A stretch of DNA of 64,000 nucleotides. It comes from Streptomyces scopuliridis RB72. GTDB taxonomy: Bacteria > Actinomycetota > Actinomycetes > Streptomycetales > Streptomycetaceae. The DNA is taken from assembly GCF_000718095.1 (NCBI RefSeq), contig NZ_JOEI01000007.1:310001-374000 (forward strand), written 5' to 3'. The first letter of the stretch is position 1, and each line of letters begins with the position of its first letter. The notes under the pieces are model-generated. The model ran no database searches and had not been told where the DNA came from. It worked only from the letters and a program-made list of their open reading frames with translations. Made by a program: the position numbers and the translations under genes. This document shows, in pieces, positions 19,509-29,338 of the stretch.

Positions 19509-19607
19509 ACCGTACGACGCTACGGTCGGCGGCCGGGGCGGCGCATCCGACCAAAGTAGCGCGGCCGGGTCTCTTCGGTCTTTTCTCCCCGGCCCGGTCT
19601 CCGGCTC

Positions 19608-22600
19608 CTACGTCCACCGGGCGGCGAACGCGTCGCGCGCGGCGGCGACCCGGGCGAGCCGGGGGCTCAGGTGGACGGTGTCGATGCCGGGGGCGCGCAG
19701 CAGCTCTTCGAGGTGGGAGGCCATGGTCGCGAGGTCGTCCCACTCGTATTCCAGGGCGAACAGGGTGTCGAGCGAGGCGTCCAGCGCCTCCCAGTCCCCC
19801 CGTACGGCCGCGCTCAGCATGGCCCCGTACGCGGGCATCTCGACCGCGAGGTCCACGGCCTCCGACAGCAGTCGCTCCAGCTCCCGCCACACCGGGACCC
19901 CGGCTTCCGCGCCCTCGGCCGTGGTCACCGTCATGGCCCGCTGGAGCGTGCCGTACACCGGCTCCTCGACGCTGTACCGCTCGGCCACCGCCAGCGCCTC
20001 GGCCCACTGCCCGGTCCGGCGCAGCGCCTCGCAGCGATCGTCCAGGTCGTCGTTGTCGGCGGTGGTCAGTTCGTCCAGCCATCGAAGGGCTTCCTCGGGC
20101 CTGCCCAGGAACAGGCACATGGCCGCCGCTCTGCGCCGGGCGTGGTCCGCGTCCGGGTACAGCTCGACGCACCGCACGAGATCGGCGTACGCCTGTTCCG
20201 GGCGGCCCGCGGCCTGTGCCGTCCTGCCCCGGCAGTAGTACGCCCACGAGCCGTTCGGATCGAGCTCCAGGGACCTGTCCAGATCCGCGAAGGCGTGACC
20301 GTAGCGACCGAGGGCGTGGTGGGCCATGCCCCGCTGGGTGAGCGCCCAGTCGCTGTCGGGCCGTTGGTTCAGCACCTCGGTGAGATCGGCGACCGCCTCC
20401 TCGTACCGTCCGGCCTTCAGCCGGGCCTCTCCTCGCTCCAGCCGGATCCACGGGATGTCCGGATCGGCGTCGACGGCGCGCTCCAGGTCGGCCAACGCGC
20501 CCGTGGGGTCGTCGAGTTCCTGGCGCAGCCCGGCACGGTGGGCCAACGCCCAGGAGTACTCGGGGTCCAGTTCGATCGCACGGTCCAGATCGGCGCGCGC
20601 CTCGGCGTCCCGCCCCAGCCGATGGCGGACGTACCCCCGGCTCGCCAGAGCCGAGGCGTGATCGGCGTCGAGCTCCAGGGTGCGGGTCAACTCCCGTTCC
20701 GCTTCCTCGTCCCGGTAGGCGAGTCGGTACGCCTCGCCGCGCTCGGAGGCGATCCAGGCTCTGTCCGGCGCCAGTTCGACCGCACGGTCCAGATCCGCGA
20801 AGGACCGGTCGGGTTCCTCCATGTCACGCAGCAGGCGGGCTCTGCGGACCAGCGCCCACAAATACTCGTCGTCCAGTTCCAGGGCGCGGCCGAGATCGGC
20901 CAGCGCGGCGGCGTGCTGCCCCAGCGCGTGCTGGGCGGCGCCCCGGGAGGCCAGGGCGAAGGCATCGGTCGGGTCGAGCACCAGGACACGGTCCAGCAGA
21001 TCGACGGCGTCCTGGTGCCTGTCGGCCATCCGCAGCGTCTCCCCGTACTCTTCGAGGATCCAGGTCGTGTCCGGAGCCAGTTCGTCGGCCCGGCGCAGAT
21101 CGGCCAGGGCGGCATCGGTCGCCCCGTTCAGCTGGTGGGCGAGGCCACGGCCGTAGTACGCCCTGGGCTCGTCCGGGTCGAGCGCGAGCGACCGGTCGTA
21201 CTCGGCCAACGCCGCCGCGTGCTCGCCCGCCTCGCGCAGCTCCGCTCCCCGTACCCGGTGCGCCGCCGCGCGGCCCAGGGTGTCCAGACCTGCTCGGTCG
21301 AGCAGCAGGCCGAGGGCCTTCCGTACCCCTTCCTCCTCGTCGTCGAGGGCGGCCACCAGCCGCCGTCCCCACTCCCGGGCCGCCTCGTCGTCGGTGTCCG
21401 CACCGGCCTCCGCCAGTACCTGTGCGGCGCGGCGGGCCGCCGCCGGGCTCTCGCGGCAGCCTTCGATCACGTCCCGCAGCGCCCCGGGGAGCGCGCCGCG
21501 CGGGCTCGCGCACAACGTGTGGTACGTCTCCTCGAAGCGCAGCGCGCGCCACTCGGCGCTCTCCCACAACTCGTCGGCGCGCAGATCCGTCTCCGTCTCG
21601 GCGCGCCAGCGGGCGAAGCACGCGGCGAGCGCGGTGTGCCGCTCGCGCCAGCCGCGCGGGGAGCGGGTGCGCTGGAGGCGCAGCATGGGGGCGCGCACCA
21701 CGCCGTGGTACGAGACCCCCGCGTCCTTGAGGGTGGCGAAGGGCAGCGCCCGCAGCCAGTCGTACAGCCCCGCCGCGTCCTCGGCCACGACCGCGCGGAA
21801 GACGTCCTCGTCCAGCCGGCGCGGCAGGGCGCAGGCGAGGGCCGCGACCCTCCGTACCGGGTCCTGCTCCCACTTGAGGAAGCGTTCGACGGCGGTGGCG
21901 CTGGGGTCGCCCACGTCGTGCGGGTCCGTGGGCTGGTTCTCCGCGAGCGTGGAGACGAGGACGGGCAGGCCGCCCGAGAGCCTGAGCACCTCCTCCACGA
22001 CGGACTCGTCCGTGACCCGTTTCGCCGCGAGGAGTGTGCGCGACTCCCCTTCCGTGAAGGGCGCGAGCGGCAGATCCGTCACGAAGTCCGCGAACTCGCC
22101 CCAGCGCGCGGCGACGAAGGGGCGCTGGCCCGCCACCGTCACGACGACCGCGCCCGGGAACCGGCCGTAGGTGCTGGTCGTCATCAGGTCGCGCAACCAG
22201 GTGTCCAGGAAGGGCGCGGTCCGTTCGTACGTGTCGAAGAAGAGCGCGATCCAGGGGACGGAGCGGGCGATCTCGGTCAGTTCGGTGACCAGTACGGGGG
22301 TGAGGACCTGGTCCGGCTTCAGGACGAGCTGGACGTCCTCCTGGTTGCGGAAGCGCGCGCTCAGGGTGGCCCGCAGCCGGTCGGCTCCCGCCGCGAGGTG
22401 CTGGGTGTCGACCACGTCCGCGAACGCCCCGACGACCGGGACCATACGGAGCCCGATCACCCCGGCCGTGACGGCGGCGGTGGACCCGGCTGAGGCAACG
22501 GGAGGCTCCCCTCCCGCCGGACCGGCGCCCGCCGGACCGGCGCCCGACGCGGCCGCCGACTCGGCCTCGTGCCGCCGCTGCCGGTACGTGGCGAGCTGCC

Positions 22601-22919
22601 GGTCCAGTTGCTTGAGCGGATGCCCCTGCCGGCCGAGCTGTTCGGCGATCGCGGCCAGTGCCTCGGGGACGCTGCTGACGGACTCGTCCACGTACGCCGT
22701 CAGCGCGCCGCACTCCCGGGCGGTCCGCTCCAGCTCCCGTACGAGGGAGGTCTTGCCGACGCCCGCGTTGCCGTGGATATGGAAGAGATAGCGGTGCCGC
22801 TCGTCCTCGGGCGGGTAGCCGAAGTTCTCGCGGTACGTGCTCAGTTCGGCGCCCCGCCCGATGAATCTGCGGCGGCGCGCGATCAGTTCGGCCATCGACG
22901 GCTGATGCGCATGCGCCAC
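19608..22919 (-). CDS. large STAND-type NTPase with C-terminal TPR array
   Basis: A 1103-residue soluble protein. The NTPase module begins near residue 20; the P-loop GNAGVGKTS is at 50-58, and IALFFDTYERT further on is the probable Walker B. A winged-helix-like segment follows, then at least ten tetratricopeptide repeats between about 530 and 960 with repeated DLDRAIELDP-type consensus and spacing of 34. This plan is that of STAND signal-transduction ATPases, in which a repeat domain senses a ligand and the NTPase oligomerises. No separate effector domain is evident. The GTG start has GGGGGAG eight bases upstream and lies 37 bases after fbiC, so the two may be co-transcribed. Role unknown; regulation or defence are both possible. 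Confidence 0.88.
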   Translation of the reverse strand: MAHAHQPSMAELIARRRRFIGRGAELSTYRENFGYPPEDERHRYLFHIHGNAGVGKTSLVRELERTARECGALTAYVDESVSSVPEALAAIAEQLGRQGHPLKQLDRQLATYRQRRHEAESAAASGAGPAGAGPAGGEPPVASAGSTAAVTAGVIGLRMVPVVGAFADVVDTQHLAAGADRLRATLSARFRNQEDVQLVLKPDQVLTPVLVTELTEIARSVPWIALFFDTYERTAPFLDTWLRDLMTTSTYGRFPGAVVVTVAGQRPFVAARWGEFADFVTDLPLAPFTEGESRTLLAAKRVTDESVVEEVLRLSGGLPVLVSTLAENQPTDPHDVGDPSATAVERFLKWEQDPVRRVAALACALPRRLDEDVFRAVVAEDAAGLYDWLRALPFATLKDAGVSYHGVVRAPMLRLQRTRSPRGWRERHTALAACFARWRAETETDLRADELWESAEWRALRFEETYHTLCASPRGALPGALRDVIEGCRESPAAARRAAQVLAEAGADTDDEAAREWGRRLVAALDDEEEGVRKALGLLLDRAGLDTLGRAAAHRVRGAELREAGEHAAALAEYDRSLALDPDEPRAYYGRGLAHQLNGATDAALADLRRADELAPDTTWILEEYGETLRMADRHQDAVDLLDRVLVLDPTDAFALASRGAAQHALGQHAAALADLGRALELDDEYLWALVRRARLLRDMEEPDRSFADLDRAVELAPDRAWIASERGEAYRLAYRDEEAERELTRTLELDADHASALASRGYVRHRLGRDAEARADLDRAIELDPEYSWALAHRAGLRQELDDPTGALADLERAVDADPDIPWIRLERGEARLKAGRYEEAVADLTEVLNQRPDSDWALTQRGMAHHALGRYGHAFADLDRSLELDPNGSWAYYCRGRTAQAAGRPEQAYADLVRCVELYPDADHARRRAAAMCLFLGRPEEALRWLDELTTADNDDLDDRCEALRRTGQWAEALAVAERYSVEEPVYGTLQRAMTVTTAEGAEAGVPVWRELERLLSEAVDLAVEMPAYGAMLSAAVRGDWEALDASLDTLFALEYEWDDLATMASHLEELLRAPGIDTVHLSPRLARVAAARDAFAARWT

Positions 22920-22956
22920 GTACGTACTCCCCCGTGTCCGTTCCGCTCTCGCTCGC

Positions 22957-25629
22957 TCAGTCTGCCAGCAGCGGCAGCAGCTCCGGCAGATGTCCGTCCG
23001 AAGCCGCCGCCGCCCGCACCCGCTCCTCCGGGACCTCGCCGTACAGCGTCGTACGCGGCTTCGCCGGGCGGCCCGCCGCGTCCGCGATGGCGACGAGGTC
23101 CTTGACCGAGCGGTACGAACCGTAACTGGAGCCCGCCATCCGGGAGATGGTCTCCTCCATCAGCGTGCCGCCCAGATCGTTCGCACCGGACCGGAGCATC
23201 TCCGCCGCGCCCTCCGTGCCCAGCTTCACCCAGCTCGTCTGGATATTGGTGATGTGCGGGTGCAGAAGGAGCCTGGCCATCGCCATGACCGCGCGGTTGT
23301 CGCGGTCCGTCGGGCCGGGGCGGGCGATGCCGGCCAGATAGACCGGGGCGTTGGTGTGGATGAAGGGGAGCGTCACGAACTCCGTGAAGCCGCCGGTCTC
23401 CTGCTGGATCCGGGCGAGCGTACGGAAGTGGCCGAGCCAGTGCCGTGGCTGGTCGACATGGCCGTACATCATCGTGGAACTGGACCGGATGCCCAGCTCA
23501 TGGGCGGTCTTGACGACCTCGATCCAGGTCGCCGTCGGCAGCTTGCCCTTGGTGAGGATCCAGCGCACCTCGTCATCGAGGATCTCCGCCGCCGTGCCCG
23601 GGATCGAGTCGAGTCCGGCCTCCTTCGCCGCCGTCAGCCACTCGCGGATCGACAGACCGGTGCGCGAGGCGCCGTTGACGACCTCCATCGGGGAGAAGGC
23701 GTGGACGTGCATACCGGGGACGCGTTCCTTCACGGCGCGCGCGATGTCGAAGTACGCCGTGCCGGGGAGGTCCGGGTGGATCCCGCCCTGCATGCAGACC
23801 TCGGTGGCCCCGACCTCCCACGCCTGCTGGGCGCGGTCCGCGACCTGGTCCAGGGAGAGGGTGTAGGCGTCGGCGTCCGTGCGGCGCTGCGCGAAGGCGC
23901 AGAAGCGGCAGCCGGTGTAGCAGACATTGGTGAAGTTGATATTGCGCGTGACGATGTACGTGACGTCGTCGCCGACCACGTCTTTGCGCAGCTCGTCCGC
24001 GATCCGGGTCAGCGCGTCGAGCGCCGGGCCGTCCGCGTGGAGGAGCGCCAGCGCCTGGTCGTCGGTGAGCCTCGTCGGGTCGTCGGCGGCCTGCGCGAGG
24101 GCCGACCGTACGTCCGTGTCGATACGGGAGGGCACCATGCCGGGGGCCGCGGCCTCGCGCAGCGCCTCCCAGTCGCCGTACACCTCGTCGAAGTCGTCGC
24201 GCCGGTCGGCGGTGCGGCCCTCGGTGTCGATCGTGCGGTGCAGATCCGTACGGCCGGTGGCGGTGAAACCCTCGTCGGGCTCCTGCCAGGGCAGCCCGGC
24301 CGGCCGGGTGTCCTCGCGGGCGAGGCCCGTCTCCGGGTCGGCCAGCGCCCGTACGTGCGGCATCAGCCGCGGGTCGAGCCAGGGCTCGCCGCGCGCGATG
24401 AACTCCGGGTAGATGGTGAGCCGCTCGCGCAGCGCGAAGCCGGACTCGGCGGTACGCGCGGCCAGTTCGTCGATGTGCGGCCAGGGGCGTTCCGGGTTGA
24501 CATGGTCGGGCGTGAGGGGCGAGACACCGCCCCAGTCGTCGATGCCCGCGCCGATGAGCAGCGCGAACTCGCCGTCGACAAGATTGGGCGGGGCCTGGAT
24601 ACGGGCGGCGGGGCCGAGGACGTGCCGGGTCACGGCGATCGCGGCCGCCAGTTCCTCCAGCTCGGCGTCCGGCATCCCGCGCATCGCGGTGTCCGGCTTG
24701 GCGCGGAAGTTCTGGACGATGACTTCCTGGATGCCGTGGTACGCCCGCTGGACGCGCCGAAGCTCGAAGAGGGCGTCGGCGCGCTCCTCGTACGACTCCC
24801 CGATCCCGATCAGCACGCCGGTGGTGAACGGGACGTTGGAGCGGCCCGCGTCCTCCAGCACCCGCAGCCGTACGGCGGGCTCCTTGTCCGGCGAGCCGTG
24901 GTGCGGGCCGCCGGGCTCGGACCACAGCCGGGTCGCGGTGGTCTCCAGCATCATGCCCATGCTGGGCGCGACGGGCTTGAGCCGCTGGAGATCGGTCCAG
25001 GAGAGGACGCCCGGGTTGAGATGGGGCAGCAGCCCGGTCTCCTCCAGGACGCGGATCGCCATGGCACGGACGTACGCGAGGGTGTCGTCGTACCCCTCCG
25101 CCTCCAGCCACTCCCTGGCCTCGGGCCACCGGTCCTCGGGCTTGTCGCCGAGCGTGAACAGCGCTTCCTTGCAGCCGAGCGCGGCGCCCTGGCGCGCGAT
25201 CTCCAGGACCTCGTCCGGGGAGAGGAACATGCCGTGCCCGGCGCGGCGCAGCTTGCCGGGGACGGTGACGAAGGTGCAGTAGTGGCACTTGTCCCGGCAC
25301 AGCCGCGTCAGCGGGATGAAGACCTTGCGGGAGTACGTGATGACGCCGGGCCGTCCGGCCGCCGCCAGCCCCGCGTCCCGCACCCGCGCGGCGGACGCGG
25401 CGAGGTCGGTGAGGTCGTCGCCGCGCGCCTGGAGCAGCACGGCGGCCTCCGCGACATCCAGCGCGACCCCGTCCCGCGCGCGCTTGAGCGCACGCCGCAG
25501 GGCGTTGGCGGTGGGGGCCGCCGGTGCTTCCGGTGGTGCCGGTCGTTCCGGTCGTCCGGTCCGCTCTCCGGCGGGCCGGGGGGTCGTCGGTCGTCCTGTT
25601 CCGGGTTCCTCAGGCACGCGCGTCGTCAT
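22957..25629 (-). CDS. fbiC: FO synthase FbiC (CofG-CofH fusion) of coenzyme F420 biosynthesis
   Basis: FbiC makes the deazaflavin chromophore FO from tyrosine and the pyrimidine intermediate of riboflavin synthesis, using two radical-SAM domains. Both iron-sulphur motifs are visible: CRDKCHYC (C111, C115, C118) in the CofG half and CYTGCRFC (C570, C574, C577) in the CofH half. Length, 890 residues, includes a 40-residue Pro/Ala-rich N-terminal extension that is common in Streptomyces. The PHP hydrolase gene is divergent from it. A role in supplying F420 to oxidoreductases is established for the family. Confidence 0.97.
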   Translation of the reverse strand: MTTRVPEEPGTGRPTTPRPAGERTGRPERPAPPEAPAAPTANALRRALKRARDGVALDVAEAAVLLQARGDDLTDLAASAARVRDAGLAAAGRPGVITYSRKVFIPLTRLCRDKCHYCTFVTVPGKLRRAGHGMFLSPDEVLEIARQGAALGCKEALFTLGDKPEDRWPEAREWLEAEGYDDTLAYVRAMAIRVLEETGLLPHLNPGVLSWTDLQRLKPVAPSMGMMLETTATRLWSEPGGPHHGSPDKEPAVRLRVLEDAGRSNVPFTTGVLIGIGESYEERADALFELRRVQRAYHGIQEVIVQNFRAKPDTAMRGMPDAELEELAAAIAVTRHVLGPAARIQAPPNLVDGEFALLIGAGIDDWGGVSPLTPDHVNPERPWPHIDELAARTAESGFALRERLTIYPEFIARGEPWLDPRLMPHVRALADPETGLAREDTRPAGLPWQEPDEGFTATGRTDLHRTIDTEGRTADRRDDFDEVYGDWEALREAAAPGMVPSRIDTDVRSALAQAADDPTRLTDDQALALLHADGPALDALTRIADELRKDVVGDDVTYIVTRNINFTNVCYTGCRFCAFAQRRTDADAYTLSLDQVADRAQQAWEVGATEVCMQGGIHPDLPGTAYFDIARAVKERVPGMHVHAFSPMEVVNGASRTGLSIREWLTAAKEAGLDSIPGTAAEILDDEVRWILTKGKLPTATWIEVVKTAHELGIRSSSTMMYGHVDQPRHWLGHFRTLARIQQETGGFTEFVTLPFIHTNAPVYLAGIARPGPTDRDNRAVMAMARLLLHPHITNIQTSWVKLGTEGAAEMLRSGANDLGGTLMEETISRMAGSSYGSYRSVKDLVAIADAAGRPAKPRTTLYGEVPEERVRAAAASDGHLPELLPLLAD

Positions 25630-25844
25630 CCTCCGAGAATACGTTCGGTGCCGTGGCCTGCCACGACACGGGACTCCGGACGTGGTCGTCCCGTACGCGT
25701 CCAGGTTCTGGACTCTTCTCGGCCATTCGCCAACACCCTTCCCTTGCCTCCTGGTTCACGGCTCAATACCAGAGTTCGAACGCACGAAACGGGTGGTCGC
25801 GTCTGTGGCCACTTGTCCCTCTCGGCACCCTGGGAGCCGCCGGC

Positions 25845-27410
25845 ATGTGCAAGGACCACGCAGACACCCACGACACCCACGACGCCCGCCACGACAGCGC
25901 GATCGCCCGACGAGGTCTTCTGGTGACGGGAGCCGCCGCCGCGCTTACGTTGAGTACCGTGAGCTTCGCGAGCGCCGCGTCGGCTGCCGAAAGCGGCGGC
26001 GGACAGACCGGCGACCAGACCAGAACCGTCCGCGGCACGCTGCCGCCCGGCTCCCCCGACTTCGTCCACCTGCCCGTCGAGGTACCGCGCGGGGTCAGCG
26101 AGATCCATGTCGCCTACTCCTACGAGCGCCCCGCCATGCCGGCCGGCACCCAGGGCAACGCCCTCGACATCGGCATCTTCGACGAGCGCGGCACGCGGCT
26201 CGGCGGCAAGGGCTTCCGCGGCTGGTCGGGCGGCGCCCGCACCGAGTTCTTCCTGCGCGCCGACGCGGCCACCCCCGGCTACGTCCCGGGCCCGGTGAAC
26301 GCGGGCACCTGGCACATCGCGCTCGGCCCGTACACCGTCGCCCCGCAGGGCCTGGCGTACGAGGTGACGATCACGCTGAAGTTCGGCGCCGCCGGCGAGA
26401 CCCCGAAGCCCGTGTACCCGCCGGAGCGTGCCAAGGGGCGCGGCCGGGCGTGGTACCGCGGTGACTGCCACATCCACTCCGTCCACTCCGACGGCAGGCG
26501 CACGCCCGCCGAGATCGCCGCGCTCGCCAGGGCCGCGGGCCTCGACTTCATCAACACCAGCGAGCACAACACGCATTCCGCGCACAGCGCCTGGGACGGC
26601 CTGTGGGGCGACGACCTGCTGATCCTCACCGGCGAGGAGGTCACCACCCGCAACGGGCACGTCGTGGCGCTGGGCATGGACGGCGGTACGTTCATCGACT
26701 GGCGCTACCGCGCCCGCGACAACCGCTTCGGCCACTACGCCCGCGAGATCCGCCGCGCCGGCGGTCTGGTCGTCCCCGCCCATCCGCACGCCACCTGCAT
26801 CGGCTGCAACTGGAAGTTCGGTTTCGCCGACGCCGACGCGGTGGAGGTCTGGAACGGCCCGTACACGGTCGACGACGAGGTCTCCCTCGCGGACTGGGAC
26901 AACACCCTGGTCTCCGCGGCCCGTTCGGGCCGCCCCTGGACCCCCGCGATGGGCAGCAGCGACTCCCACCGCGACCCCGACCCCATCGGCACCCCGCAGA
27001 CCGTCGTCCTGGCCGAGGACCTCTCCCGCGACGCCATCCTCGCCGGCATCCGCGCGGGCCACAGCTATGTCGCCGAGTCCTCGTCGGTCTCCCTGGCCTT
27101 CGACGCGGCGGGCGGCCGGGGCAAGCACGCGGGCATCGGCGACCGGCTGCGCGTCGGCCTGGACGAACCGGTGACGGTACGCCTGGAGGTCACCGGCGCC
27201 CCGGGCCGCACCGCCCACATCGTCACCGACCAGGGCACCCTCCACACGGCCACGCTCCCGGACTCCGGCACGGGCACGGTCGAATGGCGCACCACCGCCG
27301 CCTACGCCACCTACGTACGCGCGGAGGTACGCCACGCCCCGAAGACCCCGGGCCTCCCGGGCGCACTCGCGGCCTTCACCAACCCGATCTTCCTCGGCAC
27401 GACGGAATAG
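25845..27410 (+). CDS. Tat-exported PHP-domain metallohydrolase (CehA/McbA-like)
   Basis: The ATG at 25845 with GGGAG upstream is chosen although the frame is open to 25524, because it precedes a His/Asp-rich leader and a twin-arginine signal (ARRGLLVTGAAAALTLS). The exported part has a beta-sandwich-like segment (about 75-190), then a PHP domain: GDCHIHSVHSDG, NTSEHNTHS, GEEVTTRNGHVVALG, VPAHPHATC and GSSDSHRDPD supply the metal ligands. PHP proteins of this type are manganese- or zinc-dependent phosphoesterases or related hydrolases acting outside the cytoplasm. A further C-terminal beta domain follows. Substrate unknown. 521 residues. Confidence 0.92.
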   Translation: MCKDHADTHDTHDARHDSAIARRGLLVTGAAAALTLSTVSFASAASAAESGGGQTGDQTRTVRGTLPPGSPDFVHLPVEVPRGVSEIHVAYSYERPAMPAGTQGNALDIGIFDERGTRLGGKGFRGWSGGARTEFFLRADAATPGYVPGPVNAGTWHIALGPYTVAPQGLAYEVTITLKFGAAGETPKPVYPPERAKGRGRAWYRGDCHIHSVHSDGRRTPAEIAALARAAGLDFINTSEHNTHSAHSAWDGLWGDDLLILTGEEVTTRNGHVVALGMDGGTFIDWRYRARDNRFGHYAREIRRAGGLVVPAHPHATCIGCNWKFGFADADAVEVWNGPYTVDDEVSLADWDNTLVSAARSGRPWTPAMGSSDSHRDPDPIGTPQTVVLAEDLSRDAILAGIRAGHSYVAESSSVSLAFDAAGGRGKHAGIGDRLRVGLDEPVTVRLEVTGAPGRTAHIVTDQGTLHTATLPDSGTGTVEWRTTAAYATYVRAEVRHAPKTPGLPGALAAFTNPIFLGTTE

Positions 27411-27482
27411 GAGCGGGTTCTTCCGGGACGGCCCACAGTGACAGCGGCCCTCCGACGACGCACGTTCGCCCGCTGCTTGCGG

Positions 27483-27738
27483 TTACTCCGGAGAACCGGC
27501 ACTCGAAGCCGGTGTGGTCCTGCGGATGGCGCGCAGCATGGCGGTGAGGACAGGACCGTCGGCGGAGGGCTGCTGCTCGCTGATCGTCTCGTAGCCCCAT
27601 GACTCGTACAGTGCCCTCACTTTTCCGTTCCCGGCCTGCGGGTTCACCAGGAGGGAGACCTGCTTCTCCGGCCGGTGCGCGAGCAGTTCGTCATGAATCC
27701 GCAGGGCGGTGCCGGTGCGCTCAGCTGGTGGGAGTCGG
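27483..27738 (-). pseudogene. GNAT acetyltransferase remnant (C-terminal part only)
   Basis: The minus strand reads ERTGTALRIHDELLAHRP, then VSLLVNPQAGNGKVRALYESWGYE and a plausible GNAT C-terminus ending at a TAA (27485-27483). This is the acetyl-CoA-binding loop and last strands of a GNAT fold. There is no start codon and the N-terminal half is absent: the frame is closed by the TGA that ends the SDR gene, directly upstream and in the same frame. The likely history is insertion or recombination that placed the SDR/TetR pair next to a truncated acetyltransferase gene. Confidence 0.7.
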
Positions 27739-27740
27739 GG

Positions 27741-28535
27741 TCAGCTGAGGGTTTCGCCGCCGTCGACAGTGATGACCTGGCCGGTGACGTAGTTGTTGGC
27801 CATGAGAAAGAGAGCCGAGGCGGCGGCTTCCTCGGCGGTGCCGAAGCGGCCGAGGGGGGCGGTCGAGCCGGCGGCGGCCATCGCGTCGTCGGAGTCCAGC
27901 CCCGGCCGCGAGCGCAGGAGTGGGGTGTCGACCCGGCCGAAGCGGACGGTGTTCACGCGCACGCGTGCGGGGGCGAGTTCCACGGCGAGGGCCCTCGTGA
28001 GGGTCTCCACGGCGCCGACGACCGACAGCGGGGCGGTCATTCCGGGAACGGGGCGGAGCACGAGGATTCCCGAGCTGAAGGTGAGCGAGCCTCCCGCGGG
28101 AAGGTGGGCCGCCGCCTTGCGGGCGGCGGTGAAGGCCGCCTGGAGGCGGGAGTCGAAGGTCGTGCGGATGTCGTCGACCGACAGCTCGGTCACGGGACCG
28201 GTGCCGCTGATGCCACCCGCGGTGACGAGCACATGGTCGACCCGGCCCGCCCGGTCGAAAGCCTCGTCGAGGGTCTGTTCGTCACCGGCGTCGCCCGCGA
28301 CACCCAGCACGGCGTCGTCGGGACCTTCGGCCGGGCTCGCGCCGCGCACCCGGGAGACGGCGGCCTTCAGCCGGTCGGGGTCGCGGCCGACCAGCACGAC
28401 GCGGGCGCCGACCGAACGCAGCAGAACGCCCGCCGCCAGCCCGATGCCCGAGCTTCCGCCGACGAGGACGGCGGTCGTACCGTCGAGGGCGCTCGGCAGC
28501 GGCGAACGGACAGGGATGGGAGTCGCAGTGCTCAT
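27741..28535 (-). CDS. atypical short-chain dehydrogenase/reductase
   Basis: A 264-residue SDR with the cofactor motif GGSSGIG near residue 27 and the NAG-like segment VTAGGISG. LTRALAVELAPARVRVNTV and the final YVTGQVITVDGG are typical. The catalytic YxxxK is not present: the aligned region reads APLSVVGAVETL after the SSG motif, so this belongs to an atypical SDR subgroup or is inactive. It is divergent from a TetR gene and both promoters lie in 102 bases that contain two matching operator-like sites; repression by the neighbour is likely. Substrate unknown. Confidence 0.9.
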   Translation of the reverse strand: MSTATPIPVRSPLPSALDGTTAVLVGGSSGIGLAAGVLLRSVGARVVLVGRDPDRLKAAVSRVRGASPAEGPDDAVLGVAGDAGDEQTLDEAFDRAGRVDHVLVTAGGISGTGPVTELSVDDIRTTFDSRLQAAFTAARKAAAHLPAGGSLTFSSGILVLRPVPGMTAPLSVVGAVETLTRALAVELAPARVRVNTVRFGRVDTPLLRSRPGLDSDDAMAAAGSTAPLGRFGTAEEAAASALFLMANNYVTGQVITVDGGETLS

Positions 28536-28559
28536 GGGAAAGCCTTCCGATGAAGGAAA

Positions 28560-28629
28560 TAAACCATCTAGTTGTTTTAGTGGGATCGATACTGCCGCTC
28601 GGGGGGAGCGGAGTCAACCGGATGGTTTA
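28560..28629. promoter_or_regulatory. pair of inverted operator-like sites between SDR and TetR genes
   Basis: TAAACCATCTAGTTG at 28560-28574 and, inverted, CAACCGGATGGTTTA at 28615-28629 match in 13 of 15 positions once one is reversed. They flank the shared promoter region and the right-hand site ends nine bases before the TetR start. This is the expected layout for autoregulation and co-repression by the TetR protein. Confidence 0.7.
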
Positions 28630-28637
28630 ATTCAGCC

Positions 28638-29258
28638 ATGGCCTACGACGCGGAGGACACCAGACGGCGGATCTTCGTCGCCGCCGCTGCCGAGTTCGCC
28701 GAGCGCGGCCTGGCGGGCGCCAGGGTCGACCGGATCGCGTCAGCCGCCAGGGCCAACAAGCAGGCCATCTACCTGTACTACGGGAGCAAGGAGAAGCTGT
28801 TCGCCGCCGTCCTGCGGGCGAAACTGGCGGATGTCCGCATCTCCCTCTCCACCGATCCCGACGCGGCAGCCGAGTCGGCCGGGCAGATGTTCGACTGGTT
28901 CCAACACCACCCGGAGCTGATCAGACTGCAGTTGTGGGAGGCACTGGAGGCGTGTGGCGGACCCGACGAGAACGAGTGGGAGCGCCGTGACGCTTTTCGC
29001 GGGAAGGCTCACCAGCTCGTGGACGGAGGCATGGCCCGCCACCTCCCCGAAGACGCACGCGTCCACGCCGCCCAGGACCTGCTGTTCACCCTCATGGGAC
29101 TGATCGCCTGGAACTTCGTGGTGCCCGGGACGTGCCGCATGGTCCTGGACGAGGAGACCGACCAGGCCGCCCTTGCCCGCCGCCGCGAGACAGTGATGGA
29201 AGTCGCTCGCACACTCGCCGCCGACGCCGGACGCCCCCGCGGCGCGATCCCGGACTGA
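28638..29258 (+). CDS. TetR-family repressor divergent from the SDR
   Basis: A 206-residue regulator. The N-terminal helix-turn-helix is clear (DTRRRIFVAAAAEFAERGLAGARVDRIA, then ANKQAIYLYYGSKEKLFAAVL). The C-terminal ligand-binding part contains HHPELIRLQLWEALE, as in a TetR C-terminal family seen beside oxidoreductases. The nearby inverted operator sites make the SDR gene its most likely target. The inducer is unknown. The start has no strong ribosome binding site, and the operator overlaps the leader. Confidence 0.93.
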   Translation: MAYDAEDTRRRIFVAAAAEFAERGLAGARVDRIASAARANKQAIYLYYGSKEKLFAAVLRAKLADVRISLSTDPDAAAESAGQMFDWFQHHPELIRLQLWEALEACGGPDENEWERRDAFRGKAHQLVDGGMARHLPEDARVHAAQDLLFTLMGLIAWNFVVPGTCRMVLDEETDQAALARRRETVMEVARTLAADAGRPRGAIPD

Positions 29259-29265
29259 CGGACGG

Positions 29266-29301
29266 GACCGGCTACGGGCCACCGGCGGCCCGTTGCCGGT
29301 C
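29266..29301. terminator. bidirectional hairpin terminator
   Basis: GACCGGCTACGGGCC (29266-29280) and GGCCCGTTGCCGGTC (29287-29301) pair with a single T-T mismatch and a six-base loop. It lies between the convergent TetR and FAD monooxygenase genes. Confidence 0.75.
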
Positions 29302-29338
29302 TTCCTCTCGCCAGAGGGTCAGCGGACCAGGGACGCGG

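Noticed and set aside
19671-25926. very long plus-strand frames opposite the STAND NTPase and FbiC
   Set aside because: They mirror the codon structure of the genuine minus-strand genes, which carry P-loop, TPR and radical-SAM motifs.
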